Positions 40,401 to 51,052 of a DNA stretch of 64,000 nucleotides are shown piece after piece (positions within the stretch are counted from its first letter, which is position 1; each line of letters opens with the position of its first letter). The stretch comes from Tetradesmus obliquus (taxonomy: Eukaryota > Chlorophyta > Chlorophyceae > Sphaeropleales > Scenedesmaceae). Below the pieces are notes generated by a model. The model was not told where the DNA came from. It made no database searches and was given only the letters and a program-made list of their open reading frames with translations. The stretch spans positions 4,884,501 through 4,948,500 of the forward strand of contig CP126201.1 in the NCBI GenBank assembly GCA_030272155.1. The letters are read 5' to 3'. The translations under genes and the position numbers were made by a program.

Positions 40401-42007
40401 TGTTGCGGGTTGCTACTGCAAAACATCACGGGCTACAGCAGGAACAGCTGGCAGTGAAGCAAAAATATTTAAACAGCGATGGCTTGAGACGATTACTGCA
40501 AGCGAAAGGCGCCCGGGGTAGGAATGATCATGGGTGGCTTCTAAAATTGCAGGTGTTGCAGTTGCTGCCGCAAGGCTTGAGGACAGCACCAGCAAGCACG
40601 GGTGCCCCCCATCCTTACTTGGGCCTCCCATCCTTACTAGATAGGAGTGACGTAGTCACGGGAGACTGCTAGTCCATCCATCCACTACTAGAAAAAAATA
40701 CGGTCAGTCCGTCAGTCCGTCAGAAGCCTGGCTTAGGACCTGGCCCTTGAACCCGAGGGCGATCCGAAAAAGTGCAGAGGACGCAAACGAAGGCGCGAGA
40801 GCAACAGATAAACGTTAGTGTAGACATGTGAAGTCGTTTCGAAGCCGTGGGCTGGGTGCAGCGGTGTTCTGTTGCGGGGTACTACTTCAAAACATCACGG
40901 GCTACAGCAGGAACAGCAGGCAGTGAAGCAACGATATCTAGGAAGCGATGGCGTGAGAATATTACTTTCAGCGAAAGGCGAACGGGATAGGGATGATCAT
41001 GGGTGGCTGCTAAGATTGCAGGTGTTGCAGTTGCTGCCTTGAGGACAGCACCAGCAACAAGGGTGCCTCCCGTAATTACTAGAAAGGAGTGACGTAGTCA
41101 CGGGAAACTGCTAGTCCATCACTAAAAAGAAATACGGTGCGTCAGTCAGAAGCCTGGCTTGGGACCTGGCCGTTGAACCCCAGGGCGATTCGAAAATGTG
41201 CAGAGGAAGCAAACGAGAGCGCGAGAGAAACAGATGAACGTGAGTGTAGAAATGTGAAATCGTTTCGAAGCCGTGGGCTGGGTGCAGCGGTGTTCTGTTG
41301 CTGGGGTGCTATGCAAAACATCACGGGCTACAGCAGGAACAGCAGGCAGTGAAGCAACATTATCTGAAAAGCGATGGCGTGAGACTATTAGGCGAAAGGC
41401 GAACGGGATAGGGATGATCATGGGTGGCTTCTAAGATTGCAGGTGTTGCAACTGCTGCCCTGAGCACAGCACCAGCAACAAGGGTGCCTCCCGTAATTAC
41501 TAGATAGGAGTGACGTAGTCACGGGAAACTGCTAGTTACTAAAAAGAAATACGGTCAGTCAGTCAGTCAGTCAGTCAGAAGCCTGGCTTGGGACCTGGCC
41601 GTTGAACCCCAGGGCGATTCGAAAACTTCAGAGGACGCAAACGAAGGAGCGATAGCAACAGAAAAAGTTAGGTTGGGCACTTGAAATCGCTTCGAGGCCG
41701 TGGGCTGGGTGCAGCGGTGTTCTGTTGCGGGGTGCTACTGCCAACATCACGGGCTACAGCAGGAACAGCAGGCAGTGAAGCAACAATAATTTAACAAGCG
41801 ATGGCTAGAGACGAATACATTAAGCGAAAGGCGCACGGGGTAGGGATGATCATGGGTGGCTTCTAATTGCAGGTGTTGCAGTTGTTGCCTTGAGGACAGC
41901 ACCACCAAGCAAGGGTGCCTCCTATCCTTACTAGATAGGAGTGACATAGTCACGGGAAACTGCTAGTCACCTTGAACACCGGGTAGCTTCTCCACAGCGC
42001 GCAGCAT
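31675..42007 (-). CDS. Uncharacterised protein with a 7.5-kb Helitron-filled first intron
   Basis: Seven phase-consistent exons in transcript order: 42007-41971, 34400-33886, 33805-33737, 33525-33317, 33189-32392, 32327-32023, 31760-31675, about 672 codons. The start MLRAVEKLPGV looks like an organellar presequence (basic and hydrophobic, no acid-rich stretch). Distinctive segments are VDLAFPANSRTITRLMEAWW, VEKVMYLEAELLSALKEIKY and ERGNPMWFYPSRLTSGGQF. One membrane-like segment (CSGLCLASITALAFAVLMYL) is followed by a Ser-rich region. I recognise no family. Exon 5 contains one in-frame TGA at 33,030-33,032, between LYMG and RQAETARG. Either a 102-nt intron with an unusual donor removes it, or it is a read-through/selenocysteine codon, an inactivating change or a sequencing error. 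Confidence 0.7.
34497..34959 (+). mobile_element. Helitron H1, small non-autonomous
   Basis: Begins TCCATCC after a host A. Ends with hairpin GTGACGTAGTCAC (34,934-34,946), ten spacer-like bases and CTAG, followed by T: the classical Helitron layout (5' TC, 3' hairpin plus CTRR, insertion between A and T). No coding capacity. Shares the 5' block GGCTTAGGACCTGGCCGTTG with all neighbours. Confidence 0.88.
34960..37428 (+). mobile_element. Helitron H2, large internally deleted element
   Basis: Starts directly at the base after the CTAG of H1 (TTACTAGAAAG, a TC variant). Ends with hairpin GTGGCGGAGCCAC (37,403-37,415) and CTAG. About 2 kb at the 5' side is nearly identical to H3. It includes a 145-aa frame (35,071-35,508) with a hydrophobic segment, a Gln-rich frame (35,765-36,418) and the Cys-motif frame at 36,437-37,150. 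Lacks the helicase tail found in H3. Confidence 0.85.
36437..37150 (+). pseudogene. H2 frame with Helitron-type Cys/Trp motif
   Basis: About 237 codons. An Ala-rich lead is followed by near-perfect repeats containing RANRSEQEAAADREQNRQQQ, then SLSRTCQQCNAKLWPREER and LLCC. A CxxCxAxxWxxE motif followed by CC is the usual start of Helitron Rep-helicase proteins. The replication initiator and helicase domains that should follow are absent; the frame instead joins a short piece shared with the end of H3. Confidence 0.6.
37429..40212 (+). mobile_element. Helitron H3, large element with helicase tail
   Basis: Starts TCCATTACTATAAAG immediately after the CTAG of H2. Ends with hairpin GTGGCGGAGCCAC (40,187-40,199) and CTAG (40,209-40,212). 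Contains the same 5' frames as H2 (37,548-37,985; 38,190-38,828) and a frame ending in a Pif1-type helicase C-terminus. Confidence 0.87.
38943..39977 (+). pseudogene. H3 frame ending in a Pif1-type helicase C-terminal region
   Basis: The N-terminal half repeats the RSEQEAAADR unit as in H2. From about 39,385 the frame switches to Pif1 family helicase sequence: LPPHKLRLHVGCPIILLRNM, MVVTKLMDNFIQARVATG, VAYAMTINKAQGQTLKAAGV and GQLYVAFSRV. These are late helicase motifs (the AxTINKxQGxT and YVAxSR types). Walker A and B motifs and the Rep nuclease are missing, so the protein is not an autonomous Helitron enzyme. The stop is at 39,975-39,977. Confidence 0.8.
40213..40672 (+). mobile_element. Helitron H4, small non-autonomous
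   Basis: Starts TTACTATAAAAAATACGG just after the CTAG of H3. Hairpin GTGACGTAGTCAC at 40,647-40,659, CTAG at 40,669-40,672. Related to H1 and H5-H7. Confidence 0.88.
40673..41114 (+). mobile_element. Helitron H5, small non-autonomous
   Basis: Starts TCCATCCATCCACTACTAG. Hairpin at 41,089-41,101, CTAG at 41,111-41,114. Very similar to H1 over its length. Confidence 0.88.
41115..41535 (+). mobile_element. Helitron H6, small non-autonomous
   Basis: Starts TCCATCACTAAAAAG. Hairpin GTGACGTAGTCAC at 41,510-41,522, CTAG at 41,532-41,535. Confidence 0.88.
41536..41966 (+). mobile_element. Helitron H7, small non-autonomous
   Basis: Starts TTACTAAAAAGAAATACGG. Hairpin GTGACATAGTCAC (41,941-41,953, one loop change), CTAG at 41,963-41,966 followed by host T. 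The host exon donor is only four bases away (TCAC, read GTGA on the gene strand). Confidence 0.88.
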
Positions 42008-42470
42008 TGGTGTGCTGCTACTGCTTGGTTTCTGCTGCTGCTGCTTGCTCCTTGTGGTTCCCTAGCTGCTGTCGGTTCATTAAAGTCGTTGAACGTCCTT
42101 AGTTAGCATATTATAGTGCTCCTCATGCTGCATCGCTACTTTCACACGACAACACCGGATGCGTCTGATGCCCCTCGGCGCAGTTCGGTCGCCTGAACAA
42201 TATTTCTGAACCAATTGTAATGCGCTTTCACGTGTTCCGATGCAACAGGTAAGTCCAGACTGCACCACCACCTTAAGCCCTAGCAGTGGTAGGGGGACCC
42301 AGTAATGGTAAAGTCATGTACTTTGAAACCTCTTTTACTGATGGAATACGGTAAAATAACGGTATGTATGTTGATGGCTGCTACTAGCTGTATAATATAA
42401 TGCATGTATGGGTGCCAGAGGGTGAGGCGCGGTGCCGATGCCGAAAGGTATGGCTTACAAGGAATTATTA

Positions 42471-42523
<53 letters not shown>

Positions 42524-42927
42524 GTTATTATTATTATTATTATAATGCATGTATGGGTGCCACGCCAGTCTGAAGACATGTTTGCAAACCAAATGCTGGA
42601 AGAAGTATTTCAACGCATTATAAAGTCTTGCTGCCTGATCACATTCCCTGCCAAGAAACAGAAGGTCACCAGTTACAATAACAACTATGAATGAACATTC
42701 AGCAGCCTCCCCCTTGCCCCATGTGGGGGAGTGGGCCTGAGCTCCTTTGCAATCAACACAAGAATGCCTGCACAAGACACCAAGCGCTGTACATGACGCT
42801 GTTGAACAGCAAGAAAACACTGCAGCCAAGTTGCATCATGCAGTGCACACTGCTGGCACCTACTAGCCTGAGGCCTGCAACAACACCTCAACTGCACACC
42901 ATAATGCTAGTGACATGACACAGACCC
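42008..42927. other. Divergence-free intergenic region with ATT microsatellite
   Basis: 5' flank of the Helitron-bearing gene and 3' flank of the coiled-coil gene. A (TTA)n microsatellite occupies 42,463-42,543 and is flanked by direct repeats of ATAATGCATGTATGGGTGCC (about 42,397-42,416 and 42,542-42,561). No gene seen. Confidence 0.65.
42463..42543 (+). repeat. (TTA)n microsatellite
   Basis: About 27 ATT/TTA units with one G interruption near 42,524. It is the only long AT-type triplet tract in a window dominated by CAG/CTG. Confidence 0.95.
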
Positions 42928-45900
42928 CTATTCTGACTCGCTACCGATATCTACATCATCAAACAGCAGCTCCTCTACCTCTGCCACCAATGATGGGTCT
43001 AGCTGCTGCAAAATCTCTGATAAATATCCCTGCTTGTCAGGTTCTAGGGTATACACCACCCCTGCCACTCCAGCAGGCCGTGGCAGCTTCTGCACCCTGC
43101 GCTGAAGGCTCAGCGGCATGCGCAAGTTGCGCTGCTGGTTAAAGTAGAAGCTGTGAATGATAAACAAACGACGCACACGCTGTTTGCACGTTGTAAATCG
43201 CCAAGCCAATTTGGCTATGCCTCAGGTGCTAGAGGGCACCAGTGACATGCTGTTCAACATTTGGAACATGCGAGCTGCCCACTTGCGTGGCAGCCACGCA
43301 CAAAGCACAAAGCTGGCCAGCATCACGTTTAGGACTATTGTCCAAACTGGCCAACTGCCGCTCGCACGCTGGTCTATGGCTGCACCGGCCACCGCCACCA
43401 CAGCCTTGAAGATGAACTGGACAGTAGACGACAGCCTTGACGGCAGAGTGCCTGCATGCCATCAGTGCACCTTGAGGTGGCCAAATTGCACGAAACCTTC
43501 TGCATGACAGAATGACACGCAATAAGAACACGTCCCTGTATGAACTTATGGGTCGCTGTCAACGAACAGCAAACAAAAGCGCACCAAGGCATATGCTATG
43601 CATGCTATTGCCAGTTGATCACCAGTGCACAAACGCACCACATATTCATCTTGCACCCTTTTAGTTTTCCCTCCACAGAGATGCCGAAGGAATGATTATT
43701 ATTATTTATTACTGAGATGCCGAGACATGGCATTGATGCTATGGTTTTCGACTGATAGCATGAATATGCAGCTGCTATCCCCTAGGACATAACACACCCT
43801 CACCTTGCTGTAAAGCCGCAATCTGCTTTGACTGCTCGTCAATCTGCTTTGACTGCTCGTGAATCTGCTGCTTCATCTGCTCCAGCTTCTCGTCAATGTT
43901 CTCCTCCATGGTGACCATGCGGGAGTTGAAGGTGTTCCTGCCCAGTGCCTGGTTAGCAGCTGCAACCAGCGTGCGGCACCACATATGCGTGTCAGCAGCA
44001 CACAACCATGCAAAGCATGCCTGCTCGCTTGTTGCTATGTGTGCCAGCAACTGCATGCGCTAACGCACTTAGTAGCAGCACTGAGCACTGGCCAACAAGG
44101 GCCAAGGCAACAAGCAGCATGCAATAACCACAACATACTGAAGAACGTCGACTCCCATCCCTGCGTCGCCCCAAACAACACAGAACTACACAAGATATAC
44201 TCCTACCAGTCCCGCTTATGTAATTGCTGTTGATGGCTTAGCACATCAGCAACAGTTGGCAATGAATGACAGGATGTTGCTGCAAAGCCTGGGGCGTGCT
44301 GAGCTGCTGATATGAATCTGGACATTAAAGGACAGCACAAGGTGGAGCTGCTGGCCACGACGTCTTTTCATTGCACTGCAAAGGCCGCGGCAACAGGCAA
44401 TGCACAAGGCGATAATCATTGCAGCAGCAGGTGAAGCATGCGTGCACATCACACTGATGCAGCACACATGATCTGCAACACTGCAGCTGTGTGGGGTTTC
44501 ACAGCTGCTTTGCATGCATCAGCAGACAATGCAGCTTCGGCAGGCTTGCCACAAGCACCATCGCAAGCATATCAATAACTCACCTGCTGTTGCTGCTGCT
44601 GCTGTGGGATGAGACAGAAGACAGGTGGGAGCCGTGAAGAGCACATGCAAGGACATGCAAACAGGGCGCTATTCAGCGAAGGGTCAAACAAAGAGGCTTG
44701 CAATATGAAAGCACAGGGGCATGCAGCACACACGAGCACGCAGGATGGCGTTGCAGGGCTGCCTGTTGCGTTAGAAGTGTTCAAGCATGCCCCATGACAC
44801 TGCTTTACAAGCACATTGTAAAATACGCCCTAGCAGAGCGCTGCTTGGCGGGCATGCACAGCATGTGATAACCCAGCTTGTGCAATCAATAGGTTCATAA
44901 ACTAATCCATGCTGCTGTGGCAGCTCAAGCTGCAGAAACCCCTTCCATGGGACCAGCATGTACTCGTGCAGGAGAGTTAGCAGCAACTGCTGGCATGCGC
45001 CACATGCGGCAACTTCATGCTAACATGCCACAAATGCATGCAACTCCAGCGCTCACCTGGTGCTGCTGTGGTAAAGCAAGGGCCACCAAGGAATGGCAGA
45101 TGATGGCGCATGCACGGGAGCAGGGCAGGGCAGGGCAGCACGTGTGTCAAGCACAGGTTGACAATGGTGTTGTGTGTAACTAACTGTTGTGTGCAATGAG
45201 TATTCCGTTGCATGCAGCAGCATCCAGCAGTGCAGAACAGTAATGCATTCTTGTCTTGTTGACACCGCATTATGTTTTGACAGCGCAGAGTGCACACAAA
45301 TAGCAATCAATGTGTGCAGTGTGTGGTGCATAATGCACTTGGGAGGGCAATGTGTTATAGCAGGAAGATACAACCAAGTTGCGGCATAAGCCTTGACATG
45401 GTTAACCTTAGATGCCTCGCTGATGCTGATGATTAGCAGACATGCATGACAGCTAGCATGCTGCATAATGGGGTGCAGGTTGTACTCCTGACAATGATCC
45501 ATGCTGTTGCATGGGGTTGCACGGCTGCTCCACACACAGCAGCAAGCAATGCTGGTTTGGCAGGCTTGCCACAAGCACCATTGCAAGCACACGCACGACT
45601 CACCTGCTGCTGCTGTGGGTTGAAAGAAAAAGCCAGGTGGGAAGCCGTGAAGAGCACATGCAAGAAGGACACGCGGGCAGGGCCATGTTCAGCAAAAGGT
45701 CAAACAAAGAAGCTTGCAGCATGAAAGCCCAGTGGCATGCAGCACACAGGAGCATGCAGGATGGTGGTGCAGTGGCTGCCTGGTATTGTGGAAGTGTTCA
45801 AAGTATGCCCCATGACACTGCTCTGGCAGGTGGCTGCCAGCACGCCCTAGCAGAGCACTGCTTGGTGGGCACGTGCAGCATGTGATAACCCAGCTTGCAC

Positions 45901-47002
45901 AATCAATAGATTCATAGAATTCTCCATGCTGCTGTGGCAGCTCAAGCTGCAGAAACCCCTTCCATGGGACCAGCAAGTACTCGTGCAGGAGAGTTTCAGC
46001 AACTGCTAGCATGTGCCACAGGCGGCTAACTGCATGCTAACATTCCACCAATGCATGCAACTCCAACGCTCACCTGGTGCTGTTGTGGTGAAGCACGGGC
46101 CAATAAGGAATGGCAGTTGATAGCGCATGCACAGGAGCAGGGCAGGGCAGAGCAGAGCAGCACAGGTCGACATCAGTGTTGTATGCAACGAGCATTACTG
46201 TATGCATGGATTCAGGAGTGCAGGATGATGATGTGGCACTCTTGTGTTGTCTTTTGGCAGCGTAGAGTGCACACATATCAGCCTGTGCGCAGTGTGTGTG
46301 GCACTCTTGCATGCAACAAGTGGAGTGCAGAGTGTTGCAACAACTTGCTGCAACAAAGCTGGCTGCAGCAAAGTCGTTCACATGGATCTGAATCTCAGAT
46401 GCCTCACTGATTCTAATCAGTTGCAGATTAGCATGATGGTAGCTACCATGCGCCAGCTGGTGCTGCATGCGGTGTTCTTAATAAGCAGGACTGCTGGGGC
46501 ATGGGTTGTGGCGGCTGCTCAACACACAGTGGCAGGCCATGCATGTTTGGCCGCCTTGCAAGCACATGCATGACTCACCTGCTGCTGCTGTAGAGACGAG
46601 AGAAGAAGCCGGGTGGGAGCCATGAAGAGTACATGCAAGCAGGACACACGGGCAAGGTACTCAGCAAAGGATCAAACAAAGAAGCTTGGAGCATGAAAGC
46701 ACAGTTGCATGTGGGTGCATGCAGTAGCACTGCTGGTAGCTGGGAAATGCTGCTCTCCATGGTTGCTGCAAGCTTGCTTGAATAGCAGCTGATGTAGGTT
46801 GTCAGGAATGTTGCGACCCAGCCGCACCTGCCTGCTGCTGCATGAGCAGCACCTTCTCCTGCCGCAGTGCTGCCAGCTCCTGCCGCAGCAGCAACTCCAG
46901 ATCCCGATCTCCAATAGCATCCTCTACCTGCTTCTTCACACGCTCCACCTCCGTCTCTATGGCGACAACCTTCCGCTCTATTGCCTCGGGTGTTGTAGAC
47001 AT
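42928..47002 (-). CDS. Uncharacterised coiled-coil protein
   Basis: Partial model. An ATG at 47,002 opens MSTTPEAIERKVVAIETEVE and a heptad-rich helix ending RQEKVLLMQQQ (exon 47,002 or 47,009 to 46,828). A phase match joins it to exon 43,959-43,804, which continues ANQALGRNTFNSRMV and KQQIHEQSKQIDEQSKQIAA, again coiled coil. A last exon, 43,131-42,928, reads RNLRMPLSLQRRVQKLPR and ends LLFDDVDIGSESE. The link between the last two exons is not resolved (an exon between 43,200 and 43,750 is needed for phase). The 2.87-kb intron contains ~1-kb tandem repeats. Upstream coding-like sequence at 47,157-47,230 (RSQALASIVERIIEAEELRT) may be a further 5' exon. Function unknown. Confidence 0.5.
44520..46760. 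repeat. ~1-kb direct tandem repeats in an intron
   Basis: Two units and a partial third with a ~1.0-kb period. The landmark GCTTGCCACAAGCACCAT occurs near 44,547 and 45,563, with a shortened relative near 46,550. GCTGTGGCAGCTCAAGCTGC occurs at about 44,917 and 45,931. The units also share GAGCACATGCAAG followed by GGTCAAACAAAGA. They are diverged by scattered substitutions and small indels. Confidence 0.8.
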
Positions 47003-47009
47003 GTTCTCC

Positions 47010-48255
47010 CTGCAGCAAGCAGCAGCATATGGGGTGCATCTTGCTCAAATCCAACAAGTGATTCACGGCTCCTGCGATATGGATAAGCTCAGCTTTCTAT
47101 GGATAAGCTCAGCTTTCAATATGGATAAGCTCAGCTTTCTCAGACCTTGCGAGCGTCGCGTCCAAAGACAGTGCGCAGCTCTTCGGCCTCAATGATTCTT
47201 TCAACAATGCTTGCAAGCGCCTGCGAGCGTTTCGGATCGTTCCACGCAAGAATGCTCAATGTGCTTCTGTGCCGTGGCAGTGCGTTTGCAGGCAGTGTCA
47301 ATGTTTGTTTGTGCAATTGGTACAGATAGTGGCAAGAAAGTGAGGCTGTTAGTTGGATGGAGTTCTGGGTTTTTCGGACCCAAGGCACGAATGTGGCCAG
47401 AGACCTGCCTGCAATTGAAAAATTGATACAACTCCTGCAACCGTCCTCAATGTGTATTCACCAGGTAGCTGGTGGGCTCGGGTGGGCATGTCCTGGTGCA
47501 CTACGGATTGCTGCCTGGTGTGAGTACTGACTGCAGAGATACTACAACAGCAATCCCATTTTGCTTGATGCAAATATGATGACTATTCAGCAAGCATCAA
47601 ACGATGTTTGGTGAGACTCTGAAGACACTAATGTCTTGAAAGCAGTCGTAAATGATCACTCGAGCTGAGCTCAGCTGGCAGGACTATAAGGCCTGTATGA
47701 GCCACTGACCTAGCTACAGAAGCGCACAGTGCACGTACAGCTGCACAGAATGAGTGCTTCGCTTCAAGCGATCAGTCTACTCATCTACATGATGGTGACT
47801 TGGGTGTAAAGCAGACACACACCCTTGAGTGGCAGAGCGCTGTTGAGCAGCTGAGTGCGCGATCAGCACAAGCTGTGCTGCTTGAGCCGATGCCCAGGCA
47901 GGCCTGCCTGGCACGTCGTGTACATAGCTGTATCGATTGCTGTTCATACCTTATTGTACGCACGCAAGGCTAATGGCGCCCGTTACGCGGCCGCACTTCC
48001 TGCAGACCCAACAGCTGTAGCATGCTGCTGCTCGAAGCCTACCCATGCCTGAACAGAGCTCGAAGCATCTAATCAAACGGATGATTAGTACTTGATTACA
48101 TGTAAGATTCTGATGATGAATTTACGGCGCGTCTGTGCTTTGCAGCCATGCTGCGATGGTCTCCGCGAGCCAGCCCTTTACACCGCGCGGCTTTCGTTGC
48201 TGCGCGCTGCACCACACCTCATCCTGGTCTCAAACGAAAGCTTACAATGCGTTCT
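47010..48255. other. Poorly resolved region
   Basis: Contains three copies of TATGGATAAGCTCAGCTTTC (47,078-47,140) and a coding-like minus-strand stretch at 47,157-47,230. The rest shows no recognisable gene. Confidence 0.4.
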
Positions 48256-48259
48256 TTCA

Positions 48260-48970
48260 CATTATCCTGTACTTGCGGGCTGATAGTGCCTCATCAAGAA
48301 CATCGCTGCCTCCCCCTGTCATTCCGCGCGTCACTGTGTCAAAGGGGGCCCAAGGGTTCCAGTGCTTACCCGGCTTACATTGGGGCGGTATCAATGTCCT
48401 CTCAAATTGTTCAAAGTAGCGCACTAAACATCGTTGGTTTCTGATCTCTGCAAGTGCAGTGTCATTTTTCAAGACAAGACGATTATGTTCTGCCCTTTTA
48501 CAGGACATACAGCGTTGGACAAGCATCCAAAGATTTCAATTCATTACTTGAATGGCGTTGAGCGCCCTCATCAGCATTCAAGGCAACTAAGTGAGAGCTG
48601 GCACAGCTGTGCAGCAGCGCTGCTTCAGCAGCATGTGCAGCAGGGTTACTAAGGGGTTGCACAAGCTGCCCTGTGTAGCCAACGGCACTGCCCAAGGGCA
48701 GGTTGTGCAATGCTGTCAGTGCAACACGGGGGCCCACAAGAGCCGCTACGCCTACAAAGGACTTGGCTGTGAGGCCATGGCTCCTGGAAGTTTGATCCAG
48801 GGATCCCCCATCACTGCCACTGCCGCCACCACTGCCGCCACCACTGTCAGTCTGTCTACTGCTAGCACCGCACTGAGGCTGGGGATGCTGCTGATCCAGC
48901 TTCTGCTCAGCTTCTGGGTCGCCAAGGATGAGCCAGACCGCTGGCTCGGCAACTTTCAGAGGATTTGTGT
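48260..48970 (-). CDS. Possible exons of an unrecognised minus-strand gene
   Basis: Two adjacent open stretches have protein-like rather than repeat-like composition. The upstream one (about 48,960-48,498) includes VAEPAVWLILGDPEAEQKLD, a Ser/Gly linker and AKSFVGVAALVGPRVALTAL. The downstream one (to 48,257) includes RNQRCLVRYFEQFERTLIPP and GKHWNPWAPFDTVTRGM. Splice sites joining them were not identified and no family is recognised. They could belong with the coiled-coil gene downstream. Confidence 0.3.
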
Positions 48971-49007
48971 GCCTCGGCCTTTTCGCTACATGCTCTGTGC
49001 AAGCAAA

Positions 49008-49026
49008 GGGGGGGGGGGGGGGGGGG
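49008..49026 (+). repeat. Homopolymer of 19 G
   Basis: Uninterrupted G run, the longest homopolymer seen in the window; its exact length is a likely assembly uncertainty. Confidence 0.9.
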
Positions 49027-50151
49027 TTGCAAAAGATGAGGCAAGAAACTGGGTGAACGACGTGGAAGCATGAACAAGTATAAAGTACAACATGTGAGCA
49101 GGAAGTCAGCAGTTCATGGGCGACCAACTGACATATGTTTCCAGTCAGCTGATATTGAAAGCAAGAGCAAGCTGCTACTGGATTGGGGGCCTGTAACAAG
49201 CATGGCCTGCAAACGTTCAATGTTGTGTTGTTGCACATAAACGCTTGCTCATACAACTCACCAAACACGCAGCTTGGATGCCAGCTGGTCACTAAGCAGC
49301 TTCCGTGGGAGTTAATTTTGCGTGGGAGTTTTGGTCTGAATAAGCGCGTAGGTTCGGACGAAAAATGAAATTCCTGGTACGGAATCATTGTGCAGCAATC
49401 GCCCTCACGTAGCGTCACGAGCAGCCTTATTCCAAGCTCTGTGCACCACAAGGCACTGGCATGAGGATTTCTCATTTTGGTGGCTGAGCCCCTTACAGCG
49501 CAGGGATCGTTGCAAGCAGGCACAGCAGTCAAACTGCTGGGTGATGTGCTGCCACTGTTGTGTTGGGCGGCACACCGCAAGTTATCACCTATCATGACCA
49601 ACCAGTGTTGGTGACACCTTTGTATGTAACAGCAAATGAGACGTGTGTAATTCAGTGCCAGAAGTTTCACACTTTCACACTTGTGAGGCTGCAACTTCCT
49701 ATGAACTTGTGTACTGCTACTCTCGGCTCTTCCTGCGAACTTGCAGCAGAAGTGTGAGATGCGGTGGCCGGCGCAGTTTGAGAGACACCACACACAGCTC
49801 GCGGACTCAACCTGATTTCCGCGATCCAACAACTTGGTCTATACGCATGTTGCCGACTGCTGATGCTTGAAGATGCCATCAAACCCGAGCTGGAGCACCA
49901 GGTTTGCCAGAAGACTAGACGTTGAATGCTCAATTCAACAGTTGTATAATGTGTTCCTGGCTTCGTGTCGTGTTTTTTGATGTGTCAAAGCATCCAGCGC
50001 GGCGAGCATTGCAAGCCGCGTGTCGGACTTGATGAGCACAGCCAAGTCGCGCCATCCTGCGTTCGCTGACGCATAAGCGCAGCATTTGCGGCTCAAAACG
50101 TTATGTACATTGCATATGCATGCAGAGACAGCCTAGTTCATCAATGGGCCT

Positions 50152-50195
<44 letters not shown>

Positions 50196-51052
50196 GTGGG
50201 GAGGTGACCCTCCCGGCGACCCCACGTACAACTTTGCTCCATTGCATCCAGCATTTTATGTAAAAAAATATTGGCGCAAGCTGCTGGCGCAACAAATGCT
50301 AGGAACTGTGTCAAAACAACTTTTTGATTTTTCTTTTTCGTCCGTCAATAGGCACCTCAAAAAAACAATACTTTTCCATGGTGTGAATGTCAACTGCTTT
50401 GCAGACCACACCACTACAACATTATGACTGCAGCAACATCATGCAGTTGATCTGAGTATATAACAACAATCGTGCATACGAATGCAGCACACGTGGGAGT
50501 GTTGGAAGACAATGTTGGTCTGTCCTGCATTCTTGCACTACTGACAGCAGCACTACATGCTGACTGTGCATCCAGTGTCACCAGAGTAGTGACACCTTCA
50601 GTGGCAGCTATAGGCTGCCGTGTGTAAAAATAGAGGACGCTATACTATATCGTCTCATATGCACAGCATGAGCACACCTCTGGTGTGTAGTCATCTCCCG
50701 GCATACCGAGACGTGTCTTAACACAGACCGCTTGCCTATATGGCTCGCGGCATGATCTTGTCGTGTAACAGTGTCTATGAGCAGAGAGCGATTCTAAGCT
50801 ACGTCTAAGCCACACACAGGCGATACAGCCCACACTAATCCCAGATAACCTCTGCACCCACAGCCAGTGCGTTCAGCAACTATGAAGCATGCGGTGCTTG
50901 TGCTGAAGTTGAACAGACTGCTGCGCCAGCACACAACAAAGCCCACCCTAGTTGACCTGCTAGCAATGCTGTTGCTACCAGCCAAGCACTAGCCGGAGGC
51001 TGAGGGGCGCTGGCAGTGCAGCAGTGCTGCTTGCCGAGCCAGCCACGACCGC
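49027..51052. other. Intergenic, no gene recognised
   Basis: Lower in CAG repeats than elsewhere apart from a (CAG)n run at 50,154-50,191. Long open frames here are of Cys/His/Leu composition without domain signals. The right end is LST8 3' flank. Confidence 0.5.

Noticed and set aside
43157..43507. Plus-strand 116-codon frame with protein-like composition
   Set aside because: No splice context, start context or family match, and it is antisense to the coiled-coil gene; not enough for a gene call.
48498..49832. A 444-codon minus-strand open frame
   Set aside because: Its upstream two-thirds is Cys/His-rich without protein-like pattern and crosses a 19-G homopolymer; only the last ~150 codons look possibly coding.
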